From NCBI RefSeq assembly GCF_900187945.1, contig NZ_FYEH01000001.1, positions 496,001-560,000 on the forward strand: 64,000 nt of DNA, read 5' to 3'. How positions within the stretch are numbered: position 1 is the first letter of the stretch; every line of letters begins with the position of its first letter. This document shows, piece by piece, positions 36,429 to 46,032 of the stretch. The notes beneath the pieces are model-generated. The model was given only the letters and a program-made list of their open reading frames with translations. It did no database searches and was not told the DNA's origin. This DNA is from Arboricoccus pini. Lineage in GTDB: Bacteria; Pseudomonadota; Alphaproteobacteria; Geminicoccales; Geminicoccaceae. The translations under genes and the position numbers were made by a program.

Positions 36429-36862
36429 GCGCCATCAATCCAGCGGCCGTTACCATCGTCATGGTCGAGGACGACGAAGGTCATGCCCGACTCATCATGA
36501 AGAATATCCGACGTGCTGGCGTATATAATCCGGTCGAGCATTTCGTCGACGGCACCTCGGCACTTTCGTACCTCTTTGGGGTAGGCAACGATGCCTCCCG
36601 ACCGGTCCTCGTCCTGCTCGACCTCAATCTGCCCGACATGAACGGCACCGACATTCTGGTGCGGTTGAAGAACGACGATAATTTGAAGCGGGCGCCGGTG
36701 ATCGTCCTGACGACCACGGACGACAAGCTCGAGATCCAGCGATGCTATGACCTCGGGTGTAACGTCTACATCACCAAACCCGTCGAGTACGAGGCTTTCA
36801 GCCAGGCAATCCGGCAGCTCGGCCTCTTTATCTCGGTGATCCAGGTGCCTGAACCTTCATGA
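36425..36862 (+). CDS. Single-domain response regulator (Rcp1-like)
   Basis: A 145-residue stand-alone receiver domain: acidic pair VEDDEGH, phosphoacceptor D66 in LLDLNLPDMNG, Thr in VLTTTDD and Lys in YITKPV. The long alpha4/beta5 region and the C-terminal extension resemble Rcp1-type regulators that follow phytochrome-like kinases. No output domain is present, so it probably relays phosphate or acts by protein contact. It overlaps both neighbours by 4 nt. Confidence 0.93.
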   Translation: MSAINPAAVTIVMVEDDEGHARLIMKNIRRAGVYNPVEHFVDGTSALSYLFGVGNDASRPVLVLLDLNLPDMNGTDILVRLKNDDNLKRAPVIVLTTTDDKLEIQRCYDLGCNVYITKPVEYEAFSQAIRQLGLFISVIQVPEPS

Positions 36863-37920
36863 TCGATAGCTATGCCGGACAGGTACGGCGCGTCCTATTC
36901 ATCGACGATGACGAGGGCCTGCGTCGTCTGGTTACCAAGGATCTGCAGCGTCATCATTGCGAAGTCATCGCCGTCGGCGACGCCCTTGAAGGCATGCGAC
37001 TGATCAAAGAGCAGGCGTTCGACGTCATCGTCCTCGATCACATCATGCCCAATCAGGACGGCATCGCTACGCTGGAGGTGCTCAAGGATTTCGCGGATCC
37101 GCCACCGGCCATCTATCTTACCGGCAGCGATGAGGCGAGGATCGCCGTGGCTGCGCTCAAGGCCGGCGCCGTCGATTATGTCATCAAGGATGTCGGTGGT
37201 AATTTCCTGCCGCTTTTGCGTCGCGCCATCGATCTGGCCATCCAGCAGAGTGCGTTTCGGCGTGCTCACGAGGCAGCTCAACAGGCCGTTCGCGAGGCAC
37301 GGGATCGCGCCGAGGCATTGCTGAGCGAGGTCAATCATCGCGTCGCCAACAGCTTGCAACTGGTCTCGTCCCTGGTCCGGCTGCAGGCGTCCGGCGTCGC
37401 GGACCCAGCCGCGCATCACGTCCTTCAGGAGACCGAGCATCGAATCCTGGCGATCGCGCAGGTGCACAAGCGGCTCTATAGCTCGGGCGATGTCCGCTTC
37501 GTCGATGCGGCGGATTATCTAGGACCCCTTGTGGAGGAACTGGCCGCCTCTCTGGAGACTCAGAGCGTTACTTCGAGCATCATGCCGATCCGTCTTCCTA
37601 CGGACATGGCGATTTCGCTTGGCGTCATTGTCAGCGAGCTGGTCACGAACGCTGCCAAATATGCCTATCCGCAGGGCGAAGCGGGCGCCATCCGTGTCAC
37701 GCTCGATCGCATGGCTGATGAGGCGCTGCGGCTGGTGGTGGAAGACGAGGGGGTGGGCTATTCCCCAGATGCGCCGGCTCGGGGCAGCGGAATGGGAACT
37801 CGCATCGTTCGCACGATGGCGGGGTCGATCGAGGCCACGATCGACATCGCATCCAGCGAGGCGGGCACGAAGGTACAACTCATATTCCCGCTCGAGTCGC
37901 CGGGGCCTTCAGAGATCTAG
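36859..37920 (+). CDS. Hybrid protein: receiver domain plus HisKA_2/HWE-type histidine kinase
   Basis: The 353-residue cytoplasmic protein has an N-terminal receiver (acidic FIDDDEG, D60 in VIVLDHIMPNQDG, Lys in YVIKDVGG) joined to a HisKA_2 kinase (H160 in EVNHRVANSLQLVSSLVRLQ) and a HATPase domain (VSELVTNAAKYAYP, GSGMGTRIV). Such proteins accept phosphate and control a second kinase activity, as in alphaproteobacterial general stress or light signalling. Its own target is not visible; no PhyR, NepR or ECF sigma gene is nearby. It ends the three-gene coupled operon. Confidence 0.92.
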   Translation: MIDSYAGQVRRVLFIDDDEGLRRLVTKDLQRHHCEVIAVGDALEGMRLIKEQAFDVIVLDHIMPNQDGIATLEVLKDFADPPPAIYLTGSDEARIAVAALKAGAVDYVIKDVGGNFLPLLRRAIDLAIQQSAFRRAHEAAQQAVREARDRAEALLSEVNHRVANSLQLVSSLVRLQASGVADPAAHHVLQETEHRILAIAQVHKRLYSSGDVRFVDAADYLGPLVEELAASLETQSVTSSIMPIRLPTDMAISLGVIVSELVTNAAKYAYPQGEAGAIRVTLDRMADEALRLVVEDEGVGYSPDAPARGSGMGTRIVRTMAGSIEATIDIASSEAGTKVQLIFPLESPGPSEI

Positions 37921-37939
37921 CAGCCGGTATTCATTCTCT

Positions 37940-39115
37940 ATGACGATCGTCGAAGAAGTACGCCGTCGCGTTGAGAAGGGCGATCTCCTTGCCGATGCGC
38001 AGCAAATGGCGGCGGCAGAACGCCTGGACGCCCTGGTCGAGGCGCTGGCCACGGTCGCGCAGGAGCCGGCGCCAGCCTCGGGCGGTGGATGGCTGAAGCG
38101 GCTGGTGGGCGGCCGCCCCTCCCCGTCGCCGTCAGCACCGCGCGGACTCTACATCCACGGCGATGTCGGGCGCGGCAAATCGATGCTGATGGATCTGTTC
38201 TTCGCCGCCGCCGACGTTAAAGCCTCGCGCCGCGTGCATTTCCACGAATTCATGCTGGAAGTGCAGCGCCGTCTCACGGCCCTGCGCGGCAAGGAAGGCG
38301 AGCAGCCGCTACAGCGTTTGGCGCGGGAGATCGCCAAGGAGGCGAGGCTCCTTTGCTTCGACGAGTTCCACGTCGTCAACATCGCCGATGCCATGATCCT
38401 CGCGCGTCTGTTCGAGGGCTTGTTCGCAGCAGGTGTGGTCGTCGTCGCGACCTCCAACTGGCCGCCCCAGCGTCTCTACGAAAATGGCCTCAACCGCGAC
38501 CGCTTCCTGCCTTTCATCGACCTCCTCCTAAGCAAGGTCGACGTGCTCTCCTTGAACGGGCCGTTCGACTATCGGCTCGAGAAAATCCCCGACCTGCCGA
38601 TCTTCGTAAGCCCGCTTGATGCCGCCGCCGCTGGCAAGATCGAGGAGATATTCGCGAAGCTGGCCGACGGGAAGCCGGCAGCACCGCTCCAGCTGCCGGT
38701 GGGAGGCCGCGTTCTCGACGTCGCGCGCGCAGCCGGTGCAGTTGCGGCCTTCGAGTTCAAGGAGCTTTGCGATCGTCCCTTGGGAGCAGCCGATTATCTG
38801 GCACTAACCGAGCGCTTTGCCGCCATCGTCATCGAAAACGTGCCGCTCTTGAGCCCTGCCCGGCGGAATGAGGCAAGGCGCCTTATGACCCTTGTCGACG
38901 CGCTCTACGAGCGGAAGGTCGTCCTGGTCATGAGCATGGCGGCCGCCCCGGCCGAACTCTATCTCGAGGGCGAGGGGGCTTTCGAGTTCGAACGAACGGT
39001 AAGCCGACTGATGGAGATGCAAAGCAGTGATTATCTCCAGGCAGCGCAGCGCAGGCATCCAGATGCACTGCCCAAGGCGTTCATTCCCTTCGCGCTGACG
39101 AGCGACGTCGTCTGA
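37940..39115 (+). CDS. zapE: AFG1/ZapE family AAA+ ATPase
   Basis: A 391-residue ATPase of the AFG1 family; bacterial ZapE affects the division ring and the mitochondrial homologue handles respiratory subunits. Walker A GDVGRGKSM lies at 74-82, the family segment RVHFHEFMLEVQRRL follows, Walker B is LLCFDEFHVVNIADAMI and sensor 1 is VVVATSNWPPQRLYENGLNR. The start is ATG 37940; the frame from 37529 overlaps the previous gene and reads like chance sequence. It is 19 bp after the sensory operon, so read-through is possible. Confidence 0.93.
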   Translation: MTIVEEVRRRVEKGDLLADAQQMAAAERLDALVEALATVAQEPAPASGGGWLKRLVGGRPSPSPSAPRGLYIHGDVGRGKSMLMDLFFAAADVKASRRVHFHEFMLEVQRRLTALRGKEGEQPLQRLAREIAKEARLLCFDEFHVVNIADAMILARLFEGLFAAGVVVVATSNWPPQRLYENGLNRDRFLPFIDLLLSKVDVLSLNGPFDYRLEKIPDLPIFVSPLDAAAAGKIEEIFAKLADGKPAAPLQLPVGGRVLDVARAAGAVAAFEFKELCDRPLGAADYLALTERFAAIVIENVPLLSPARRNEARRLMTLVDALYERKVVLVMSMAAAPAELYLEGEGAFEFERTVSRLMEMQSSDYLQAAQRRHPDALPKAFIPFALTSDVV

Positions 39116-39156
39116 CTGTGGCGGCGCTAGGCCGAGCGGCGTCGGGAGCCTCTCGA

Positions 39157-39708
39157 TCAGCCGGGCGGAGCCTCGTCGACGAGGGCCTTTAAGGTGGCGA
39201 TCGTCGGAGCCGCGTCCCAGTCCCGGTCGCCCAGGATGCGCGCGGCCTCGCGTCCCTCCTTGTCGATGATCAGTGTAGCCGGGATGCCGGGCAGGGTCAG
39301 TTCGCGTGGTACGGCCATCTTGGCATCCCGCAGGATCTCCAGATCAGTAAGGCCTGCCGCATCGACGAAATTCTCGACCTTGCTGTCGTCGCCGCGATCG
39401 ACCGATGCCGCCAGGACGACGAGATGGTCCTTGGGGAAGCCGGCCTGCAGCCTGGCCAGGCTTGGCATCTCTTTCTTGCAGGGTGCGCACCATGTCGCCC
39501 AGAGATTGAGGACCACGACCTTGCCCTTGTAATCCGCGAGGCTGGCCGGATTGCCGTCGAGGCGCTTGAAGGGTAGAGCCGGGAGGGATGCGCGCGTGGC
39601 GGCAGGGCCGATCGCAAGGGGTGCGGCCTCCTGGGCCAGGACACCGGTCGTGGCGCCCCACTGAATGGCAATGGCCAAGGCTGCGGCCTTGATGAGAAAG
39701 CGGGACAT
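39157..39708 (-). CDS. tlpA: TlpA-like periplasmic thioredoxin-fold reductase
   Basis: A 183-residue secreted or membrane-anchored protein: signal segment to about residue 26 (GATTGVLAQ), then a TlpA/ResA-type thioredoxin domain with the redox motif WCAPC (73-77) in [18 protein letters not shown] and a cis-Pro segment [14 protein letters not shown]. Family members reduce apocytochrome c or copper-chaperone cysteines. Its start codon (39706-39708) overlaps by two bases the divergent argH start at 39707. Read from 39942 it would run into argH, so that extension is rejected. Confidence 0.9.
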   Translation of the reverse strand: MSRFLIKAAALAIAIQWGATTGVLAQEAAPLAIGPAATRASLPALPFKRLDGNPASLADYKGKVVVLNLWATWCAPCKKEMPSLARLQAGFPKDHLVVLAASVDRGDDSKVENFVDAAGLTDLEILRDAKMAVPRELTLPGIPATLIIDKEGREAARILGDRDWDAAPTIATLKALVDEAPPG

Positions 39709-41155
39709 GATGGGCTCTTCGGACGAGAGGAAGGGGACGGCGGCGCCACAAGGCGGCACCAGCGGTGCCCGACGTCTCTGGGGCGCACATTTCGACGTCG
39801 ACCCGGCACCGTTGATGGAGCAAATTAACGCCTCGATCGACTTCGACAAGCGCCTCTGGGCCGAAGATATCGAGGGTTCGCTGGCGCATAGTCGCATGCT
39901 GGCCAGGCAGGGAATTATCAGCGAGGCCGACAAGGTGGCCATTCATGCCGGCCTTGGCGAGATCGGCGAGGAGATCGCCAGGGGCGCCTTCTCGTTCGAG
40001 CGGGCGCTCGAGGATATCCATTTCAACATCGAGCAGCGCCTCACCGAGAAGGTGGGCGAGGCGGGCCGTCGGCTGCACACGGGCCGTTCGCGCAACGATC
40101 AGGTCGCGACCGACATGCGGCTTTGGACGCGCAAGGCCTTCGATCGTGCTCAGGACCTGCTGCGATCGCTTCAAGCGGCCCTTTTGGATCAGGCTGCGAT
40201 CCATGCGGGCACGGTCATGCCGGGCTTTACCCATCTCCAGGCTGCCCAGCCCGTAACGTTCGGGCATCATTTGCTGGCCTATGTCGAGATGTTCGGGCGC
40301 GATCGCTCGCGCTTTGCCGATGCCAGGCGGCGGATGAACCAGAGCCCGCTTGGAGCGGCGGCGCTGGCCGGCACCAGCTTTCCCATCGATCGGGAGATGA
40401 CGGCAGCAGAGCTTGGCTTCGATGCCCCCATGCGCAATTCGATCGACGCCGTCTCGGATCGCGACTTCGCGCTCGACTATCTGGCGTCGGCCTCGATCTG
40501 CGCCATCCATCTCTCAAGGTTGGCGGAAGAGCTGGTACTCTGGTCGACCTTCCAGTTCGGCTTCATCAAGATGGCCGAGGCTTTCACCAGCGGCAGTTCG
40601 ATCATGCCGCAAAAGCGCAATCCGGATGCGGCCGAGCTGGTGCGTGGCAAGGCTGGCCGCATCATCGGCCATCTGCAGGCTTTGCTCGTCATGCTGAAGG
40701 GGCTGCCGCTCACCTATTCCAAGGACATGCAGGAAGACAAAGAGGGTGTCTTCGATGCCGTCGATACCCTGGAGCTCTGCGTCTCGGCTTCGGCGGCGAT
40801 GATTGCCGGCATGCGCGTCGATGCCGCGCGCATGCGCGCGGCGGCCAACGTCGGCTATACGACGGCTACCGATTTAGCTGACTGGCTGGTACGCGCGAAG
40901 AACGTCCCGTTTCGCGAGGCCCACGGCGTGGCCGCCTCGGCCGTGAAGTTGGCGGAAGGCCGAGGCGTCGGGCTTGAGGACCTGACGGTGGCGGAGCTGC
41001 AAGCGATCGATGCCAGGATCGATGCGTCGGTCCAGCAGGTATTGGGCGTGGACCAGTCGGTCGCTAGTCGGGTCAGCATGGGTGGCACCGCGCCGGAGAA
41101 CGTGGCAAAGGCCGTGGCCGCAGCCCGTCGGCTTTATCTGGAGGAAGGTCCATGA
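39707..41155 (+). CDS. argH: Argininosuccinate lyase
   Basis: Last step of arginine synthesis: splits argininosuccinate into arginine and fumarate. The product of about 482 residues has [20 protein letters not shown] at the N terminus, [19 protein letters not shown] and the fumarase-family signature [16 protein letters not shown]. The start is ATG 39707 or 39710; the family needs the segment beginning ARRLWG, and no later start precedes it. The 5' end overlaps the divergent tlpA start. The next gene overlaps its stop (ATGA). Confidence 0.96.
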   Translation: MMGSSDERKGTAAPQGGTSGARRLWGAHFDVDPAPLMEQINASIDFDKRLWAEDIEGSLAHSRMLARQGIISEADKVAIHAGLGEIGEEIARGAFSFERALEDIHFNIEQRLTEKVGEAGRRLHTGRSRNDQVATDMRLWTRKAFDRAQDLLRSLQAALLDQAAIHAGTVMPGFTHLQAAQPVTFGHHLLAYVEMFGRDRSRFADARRRMNQSPLGAAALAGTSFPIDREMTAAELGFDAPMRNSIDAVSDRDFALDYLASASICAIHLSRLAEELVLWSTFQFGFIKMAEAFTSGSSIMPQKRNPDAAELVRGKAGRIIGHLQALLVMLKGLPLTYSKDMQEDKEGVFDAVDTLELCVSASAAMIAGMRVDAARMRAAANVGYTTATDLADWLVRAKNVPFREAHGVAASAVKLAEGRGVGLEDLTVAELQAIDARIDASVQQVLGVDQSVASRVSMGGTAPENVAKAVAAARRLYLEEGP

Positions 41156-41382
41156 GGCTCATGTGGCGACCGGAGCCGGCGGCGGAGACGCGCAACTCGA
41201 GGCAGTCCTCGCGCCGCGCCCTCTTGCAACGCTGGCTGCTCCTCGGCGCGGCCACGGGCGGCCTTGCGGCCTGCGGCCGCAGCTCGATGGTGCGCTATCC
41301 CGATGGCGGCCGTTATCGCGGTGGCGATATCCCCAATACCGAAGCGAACGTGCCCTCTTCGGGCGGCGGCTCGACCTTCTAA
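41152..41382 (+). CDS. Small lipoprotein in the LptM (YifL) position
   Basis: A 76-residue lipoprotein: twin-Arg-containing basic N terminus, hydrophobic core LLLGAATGG and lipobox LAAC with Cys at 41, followed by a short Gly/Pro/Ser-rich tail. LptM-type lipoproteins, which help LptD mature, are typically encoded between argH and lysA in alphaproteobacteria. The usual KGPLYLP-like motif after the Cys is missing ([12 protein letters not shown] instead), so the assignment rests on position and size. It overlaps argH by 4 nt. Confidence 0.7.
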   Translation: MRLMWRPEPAAETRNSRQSSRRALLQRWLLLGAATGGLAACGRSSMVRYPDGGRYRGGDIPNTEANVPSSGGGSTF

Positions 41383-41419
41383 CCCCTTCTTCGTTCCAGG
41401 AAGCGAGCCCGCGTCGGCC

Positions 41420-42691
41420 ATGACTTTCTTTCATTACAGAGCGGGCCTCCTCCACGCCGAGGATGTGCCGGTCGACGAGATCGCGGCTGCGGCCGGAACG
41501 CCGGTCTATATCTATTCGGCAGCGGCCATGCGGGCGCGCTATCGGAGCCTGGCGGCAGCGCTGACCGGGCTGCGCGCGCGTATCTGCTATGCCGTGAAGG
41601 CGAACCATAACCTGGCCGTCATCCGCACGCTGGCGGCCGAGGGAGCGGGGGCGGACACGGTCTCCTGGGGCGAGATCGCCCGTGCGCACCAAGCGGGCGT
41701 GGCGCCCGGCCGGATCGTCTATGCTGGTGTCGGCAAGGGCGACGACGAGATCCGTCGCGCCCTCCAGTTGGGCATCTTGCAGTTCAACGTCGAATCGGTC
41801 GAGGAAATGCGGCGCATCGCCGGTATCGCTGCGGCGATGGGGCGGGTGGCGCCGGTGGCACTCAGGATCAATCCCGACATCGGTGCCGGCGCGCACGACA
41901 AGATCTCCACCGGCCGCAAGGGCGATAAGTTCGGCGTTGCCTACCAGGAGGCGGGCCAGGTGCTCGGGGAGGCCATGCGGCTGCCCGGCATCCAGCCGGT
42001 CGGGCTGCATCTGCATATCGGCTCGCAGATCACCGAGCTCGAGCCCTTTGCCGCCGCCTTCGCCCGCGCGGCAGGCGTCTATCGCGAGCTCAAGGGATCG
42101 GGCGTGCCGCTGGAGCGGCTCGACCTGGGGGGCGGCCTGGGGGTCCGCTACAATGACGAGACGCCGCTAGATCCGGTGGCCTATGGTTTGATGCTCCGCG
42201 ATGTGCTGGGCGATCTTGATGCCGAGCTCGTGCTCGAGCCCGGTCGCTGGCTGGTTGCCGAGGCTGGCATCCTCGTTGCGGGTGTCCTTTACCCCAAGAT
42301 GGCCGAGGAGCGGCATTTCCTCGTTCTCGATGCAGGCATGAACACGCTGTTGCGCCCAGCGATGTATGGCGCCAGGCATGCGATCTTGCCGGTCAGGCGG
42401 CAGGACGGCGCGGCGGACCAACTCGTCGACGTGGTCGGGCCGATCTGTGAATCGAGCGACATTTTCGGCCGCGCCTACGCCTTGCCGCCCCTGGAAAGTG
42501 GCGATCTTGTGGCCTTGACATCGGCTGGTGCCTACGGGGCAGTCATGATGTCGGATTATAATTCGCGAAGCAGCGCGGCAGAGGTGCTGATCGATGGCCC
42601 CGATTATGCTATCGTCAAGGCGATGCGCCCGGTCGAGGAACAGTTCGCCGACGACAGGATCCCCGACTGGCTGCCCCATCCTCCCTCTTGA
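41420..42691 (+). CDS. lysA: Diaminopimelate decarboxylase
   Basis: PLP enzyme converting meso-diaminopimelate to lysine. The 423-residue product has the PLP lysine in ICYAVKANHNL (K60), GADTVSWGEI, the HLHIGSQI segment, the EPGRWLVAEAG region and the CESSDIFGR motif from the partner subunit. ATG 41420 is chosen; the frame upstream overlaps the small lipoprotein gene. The presence of lysA agrees with a DAP-type peptidoglycan (see murE). Confidence 0.97.
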   Translation: MTFFHYRAGLLHAEDVPVDEIAAAAGTPVYIYSAAAMRARYRSLAAALTGLRARICYAVKANHNLAVIRTLAAEGAGADTVSWGEIARAHQAGVAPGRIVYAGVGKGDDEIRRALQLGILQFNVESVEEMRRIAGIAAAMGRVAPVALRINPDIGAGAHDKISTGRKGDKFGVAYQEAGQVLGEAMRLPGIQPVGLHLHIGSQITELEPFAAAFARAAGVYRELKGSGVPLERLDLGGGLGVRYNDETPLDPVAYGLMLRDVLGDLDAELVLEPGRWLVAEAGILVAGVLYPKMAEERHFLVLDAGMNTLLRPAMYGARHAILPVRRQDGAADQLVDVVGPICESSDIFGRAYALPPLESGDLVALTSAGAYGAVMMSDYNSRSSAAEVLIDGPDYAIVKAMRPVEEQFADDRIPDWLPHPPS

Positions 42692-42733
42692 GCGGGCCCG
42701 CTTAAGGGGGGATCCAGGCGGAGTCAGGAGCCG

Positions 42734-45301
42734 ATGCCGCAGATGCAGGATACCGACCCGCGCCGGCGACTGGGCTTTCGTCTGCGGCTGCGTCTGGCCC
42801 GACTGTTCGTAAGCTTCGAGCGCATCTATCCCGCTTATTGGCCAGCCCTGGGCGTTGCCATCGGTTTTCTCGTCTTTGCCTGGCTCGATATCTTCAGCGG
42901 GCTGCCCAGCCTCATTCATGCGCTTCTGCTGGTCCTGTTCCTGGTGGCGTTCCTCGTCGCGCTTTGGCATGGCTCCAGCCGTTGGACGGCCGCGACGGTC
43001 GATGATGGGCTAGGCCGGCTCGAGCGCGACAGTCAGCTTAGGCATCAGGCCCTGCGGGCGCTGGGTGACCAGTTGCCGGAGGACGAGGCCGCCGATCCGA
43101 CGACGGCAGCGCTCTGGCGGGCGCATCGTCGTCGTCTGGTGGCCTCGCTTGAGCAGGTTCGGCTAGCAGCCCCGCGATCGCCGATGCCGAGCCGCGATCC
43201 CTTCGCCTTCCGCGTTCTGGCGCTCCTTCTTCTCGTCGTTGCGCTGGTCAGTGCCCACGGCGATTACCTCTCGCGTCTGACGGCCGCGTTGCGGCCCTGG
43301 CAAACGTCGGTCGTGCCGCATCTCGATCCGGCCGTCAGCCTCTGGGTGACGCCCCCCGATTACACCCGCCGGCCGCCGCTGCTGGCAGAGCAGACGGCGG
43401 GGCTCGACGCCCTAGAGATGCCGACAGGCAGTCAGATCCTGCTTCAGGTCCATCACTTGCCGACCGACTTGGCCGAGGGGTTGAGGATCACGCTGGGCGA
43501 CAAACCTTTAAAGGTGGAACAGCTGGGCGACGGCAGCGTCGAGCTTCGCCAGGCGCTGGACGCGCCGGGCCGGCTCGCAATCAGGCTTGCCGATGGTCAG
43601 CAGATTCGCGCCTGGGACATGCGTGTGATCGGCGATCAGCCGCCCAAGATCGCCTTCGACGGCAAGCCCGTCGCCACCGCCCGAGGTGTCATGCATCTGC
43701 AATATGACGCCAGCGACGATTACGGCTTGGCGACGATCCAACTCGACATGAGTCCGCCAGACGATGCCCAGGCGGTCGAGCATTTTCCGTTGGCCAAGCT
43801 GTCCGCCCAGCCGATGCAGGCCAAGAATGCCGCCTATCTCGACCTTACCGCCCATCCCCGAGCGGGTCTGCCGATGCGTCTGACGCTGGAGGCGACCGAC
43901 GGCAAAGGACAGGCCGGGCGCAGCGAGACCATCGATCTGGTCCTGCCGGAACGCTCCTTCCGTCATCCTTTGGCGCGTGCGGTGATCGCCGAGCGCAAGC
44001 GCCTCGTCGCCGATCCGGGGAGCCAGGAGGAAGTGGCGGCCAAGCTCTCCGATCTCGGTGCCTCGGAACTGGCGCAAACGCTGGGGCCGGGCGTCCCGCT
44101 CAGCCTTCACGTCACTGGGCGTCGCGTGGCCGAGGCCGGGACCCTCGAGGAGCGCCAGGCGGTGATCGGCCTGCTCTGGGAACTTGCCCTCTTCATCGAA
44201 GATGGCGGACTTTCCAGCGCCGAGAGAGAGATGCGCGCCTTGCAGGAGAAGCTGCAGCAAGCCCTCGACCAGAATGCCGATGACAAGGAACTGAATGAGC
44301 TGGCCGAGCAACTCCAGCAGACGATGGACCGCTATCTGGACGAGTTGCAGAAAAAGGCCACGGAGCAAGCGCAGAACATGACGCCCGAGCAGCGCCAGCA
44401 GCTTGAGCAGATGCGTCAGCAGGGCGAGGCGCAAGCCGTCGACCGGCAGGATCTGCAAAAGATGCTGGACCAGGCCAGGCAGATGATGCGCGGGGGTGCC
44501 AAGGATCAGGCCAAGGAGATGCTCTCGCAGCTCCAGGAGATGCTGGAGAACCTGCAGGCGCAGAACGGTCAGCCGCAGCCGCCGAGCGACCAGGAAAAGT
44601 CGCTCTCCGATTTGCAGAAGATGATCAAGATGCAGCAGCAATTGATGGATCGCAGCTTCGACATGCAGCGCCGTCAGCAGCAGGAAGAGGAGCAACTGGA
44701 CGAGGACGAGGAGGATCAGGACAGCCAGCAGATGGAGGGGCAGCAGAGTGCTCAGCCGGATCGACAGGCGCAAGCCGGCCGTGACGGTCAGCGCAATGAG
44801 CAGCAGCAGACGGGCCGGTCGGCTGCCGAGCAGGAGGCGTTGCGCCGTGCCCTGGGCGAGCTGATGCGCCGTATGGGGGAGCAGGGTACGGAGATCCCGC
44901 GTGCACTTGGCCAGGCTGAGATGCAGATGCGCGACGCCCGCGACAATCTGAAGGGAGGCATGCCCGGCGATGCCGCCGAGTCCCAGTCGCAGGCGCTCGA
45001 CCTTATGGAGCAGGGCGGTCAGGCCATGATGCAGCAACTGCAGCAGCAGGCCGGCAACCAGCCGGGCAAGGGCAAGCCCAATGCCGGCGCGTCGATGATG
45101 CCAGGACAGCAGGGCCGGGATCCTCTCGGGCGGGCGCAATACAATAATGGCGGTAATGACCCGCAGGGTGCGGCCGTACCGGAGGATAACGGCGCCGGAC
45201 GGGCACGGGAGGTCCTGGAGCAGCTCTATCGCCGCTCGGGCGAGCGCAGCCGGCCCTCAGAAGAACTCGAGTATTATAACCGGCTGCTCGATCGGTTCTG
45301 A
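42734..45301 (+). CDS. TIGR02302 family (DUF4175) membrane protein
   Basis: An 855-residue alphaproteobacterial envelope protein of unknown function. The N-terminal part has two or three TM helices (about residues 36-85 and 157-175), then a periplasmic beta-rich region (VSLWVTPPDYTRRPP is typical), then a Gln/Glu/Met-rich coiled coil from about residue 480 to 770 and a conserved C terminus with YRRSGERSRPSEELEYYNRLLDRF-like residues. AGGAG lies only three bases before ATG 42734, so ATG 42743 is an alternative start. It follows lysA in the same direction. Confidence 0.9.
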   Translation: MPQMQDTDPRRRLGFRLRLRLARLFVSFERIYPAYWPALGVAIGFLVFAWLDIFSGLPSLIHALLLVLFLVAFLVALWHGSSRWTAATVDDGLGRLERDSQLRHQALRALGDQLPEDEAADPTTAALWRAHRRRLVASLEQVRLAAPRSPMPSRDPFAFRVLALLLLVVALVSAHGDYLSRLTAALRPWQTSVVPHLDPAVSLWVTPPDYTRRPPLLAEQTAGLDALEMPTGSQILLQVHHLPTDLAEGLRITLGDKPLKVEQLGDGSVELRQALDAPGRLAIRLADGQQIRAWDMRVIGDQPPKIAFDGKPVATARGVMHLQYDASDDYGLATIQLDMSPPDDAQAVEHFPLAKLSAQPMQAKNAAYLDLTAHPRAGLPMRLTLEATDGKGQAGRSETIDLVLPERSFRHPLARAVIAERKRLVADPGSQEEVAAKLSDLGASELAQTLGPGVPLSLHVTGRRVAEAGTLEERQAVIGLLWELALFIEDGGLSSAEREMRALQEKLQQALDQNADDKELNELAEQLQQTMDRYLDELQKKATEQAQNMTPEQRQQLEQMRQQGEAQAVDRQDLQKMLDQARQMMRGGAKDQAKEMLSQLQEMLENLQAQNGQPQPPSDQEKSLSDLQKMIKMQQQLMDRSFDMQRRQQQEEEQLDEDEEDQDSQQMEGQQSAQPDRQAQAGRDGQRNEQQQTGRSAAEQEALRRALGELMRRMGEQGTEIPRALGQAEMQMRDARDNLKGGMPGDAAESQSQALDLMEQGGQAMMQQLQQQAGNQPGKGKPNAGASMMPGQQGRDPLGRAQYNNGGNDPQGAAVPEDNGAGRAREVLEQLYRRSGERSRPSEELEYYNRLLDRF

Positions 45302-45307
45302 ACGCCG

Positions 45308-46015
45308 ATGCTCATGATCGAGGCCCCCTCGCCGAACTGGGACGCACGCGAGCAGGGACGTATCGACATGATCGTTCTTCATTATACCGGCATGCCGAGC
45401 GGAGCCGAGGCGCTGGCGCGGCTGCGCGATCCTGTCGCCAAAGTCAGCGCGCATTTCTTGCTCGAAGAGGATGGCCGCCTCTTTCGCCTCGTCGCCGAGA
45501 CCGAGCGTGCCTGGCATGCGGGCGTCAGCTACTGGCAGGGCCAGGAGCGGTTAAACGATGTTTCCATCGGTATCGAGATCGTCAATCCCGGCCATGAATT
45601 CGGCTATCGGCCTTTTCCTGACGTCCAGATGAGGCGCCTTCGGACCCTGCTGGACGACCTGGTTGCGCGCTTCCATATCAGACCGGACCGCGTGCTGGCG
45701 CATAGCGACATCGCGCCGGACCGCAAGGAAGATCCGGGGGAATTGTTCGACTGGCAGGTACTGGCTCGCGCGGGCATCGGCCTCTGGCCGGAGGTCGGGG
45801 CCGGTGACGGAGCAAGGGGAGACGTGGCCGACCTCCTGGCGGCGATCGGCTATAGGCGGCCCCACGATCCGGTATCGCTGCGTACCGCGCTGGTGGCCTT
45901 TCAGCGCCACTGGCATCCATACGCTGTCGACGGCCAGGCGGACGAATCCACGCTCGAACGGCTGGCTGCCGTGGCCGATGCTGTCTCGCGTGTGGCTTGC
46001 GGCGAGCCCCGCTAG
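45308..46015 (+). CDS. N-acetylmuramoyl-L-alanine amidase (amidase_2) with peptidoglycan-binding domain
   Basis: A 235-residue zinc amidase of the AmpD/AmiD type that cleaves the MurNAc-L-Ala bond in muropeptides. The first zinc ligand lies in MIVLHYTGMP (H25), the active-site Glu in GIEIVNPGHE and the other ligands in LAHSDIAPDRKEDPG. A C-terminal PG_binding_1-like domain (DVADLLAAIGY to the end) follows. There is no signal peptide, which favours cytoplasmic recycling, in line with anmK elsewhere in the window. ATG 45308 or 45314 may start it, 6-12 bp after the TIGR02302 stop. Confidence 0.92.
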   Translation: MLMIEAPSPNWDAREQGRIDMIVLHYTGMPSGAEALARLRDPVAKVSAHFLLEEDGRLFRLVAETERAWHAGVSYWQGQERLNDVSIGIEIVNPGHEFGYRPFPDVQMRRLRTLLDDLVARFHIRPDRVLAHSDIAPDRKEDPGELFDWQVLARAGIGLWPEVGAGDGARGDVADLLAAIGYRRPHDPVSLRTALVAFQRHWHPYAVDGQADESTLERLAAVADAVSRVACGEPR

Positions 46016-46032
46016 CCTTTAGGAAGCGCGCA

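Noticed and set aside
44220..45070. Dense CAG/GAG codon runs that look like a nucleotide repeat
   Set aside because: Irregular and in frame with a Gln/Glu-rich coiled coil conserved in TIGR02302 proteins; not a tandem repeat.
43508..45139. 543-codon Leu-rich frame antisense to the TIGR02302 gene
   Set aside because: The leucines are the mirror image of the CAG/GAG codons for Gln and Glu in the sense gene.
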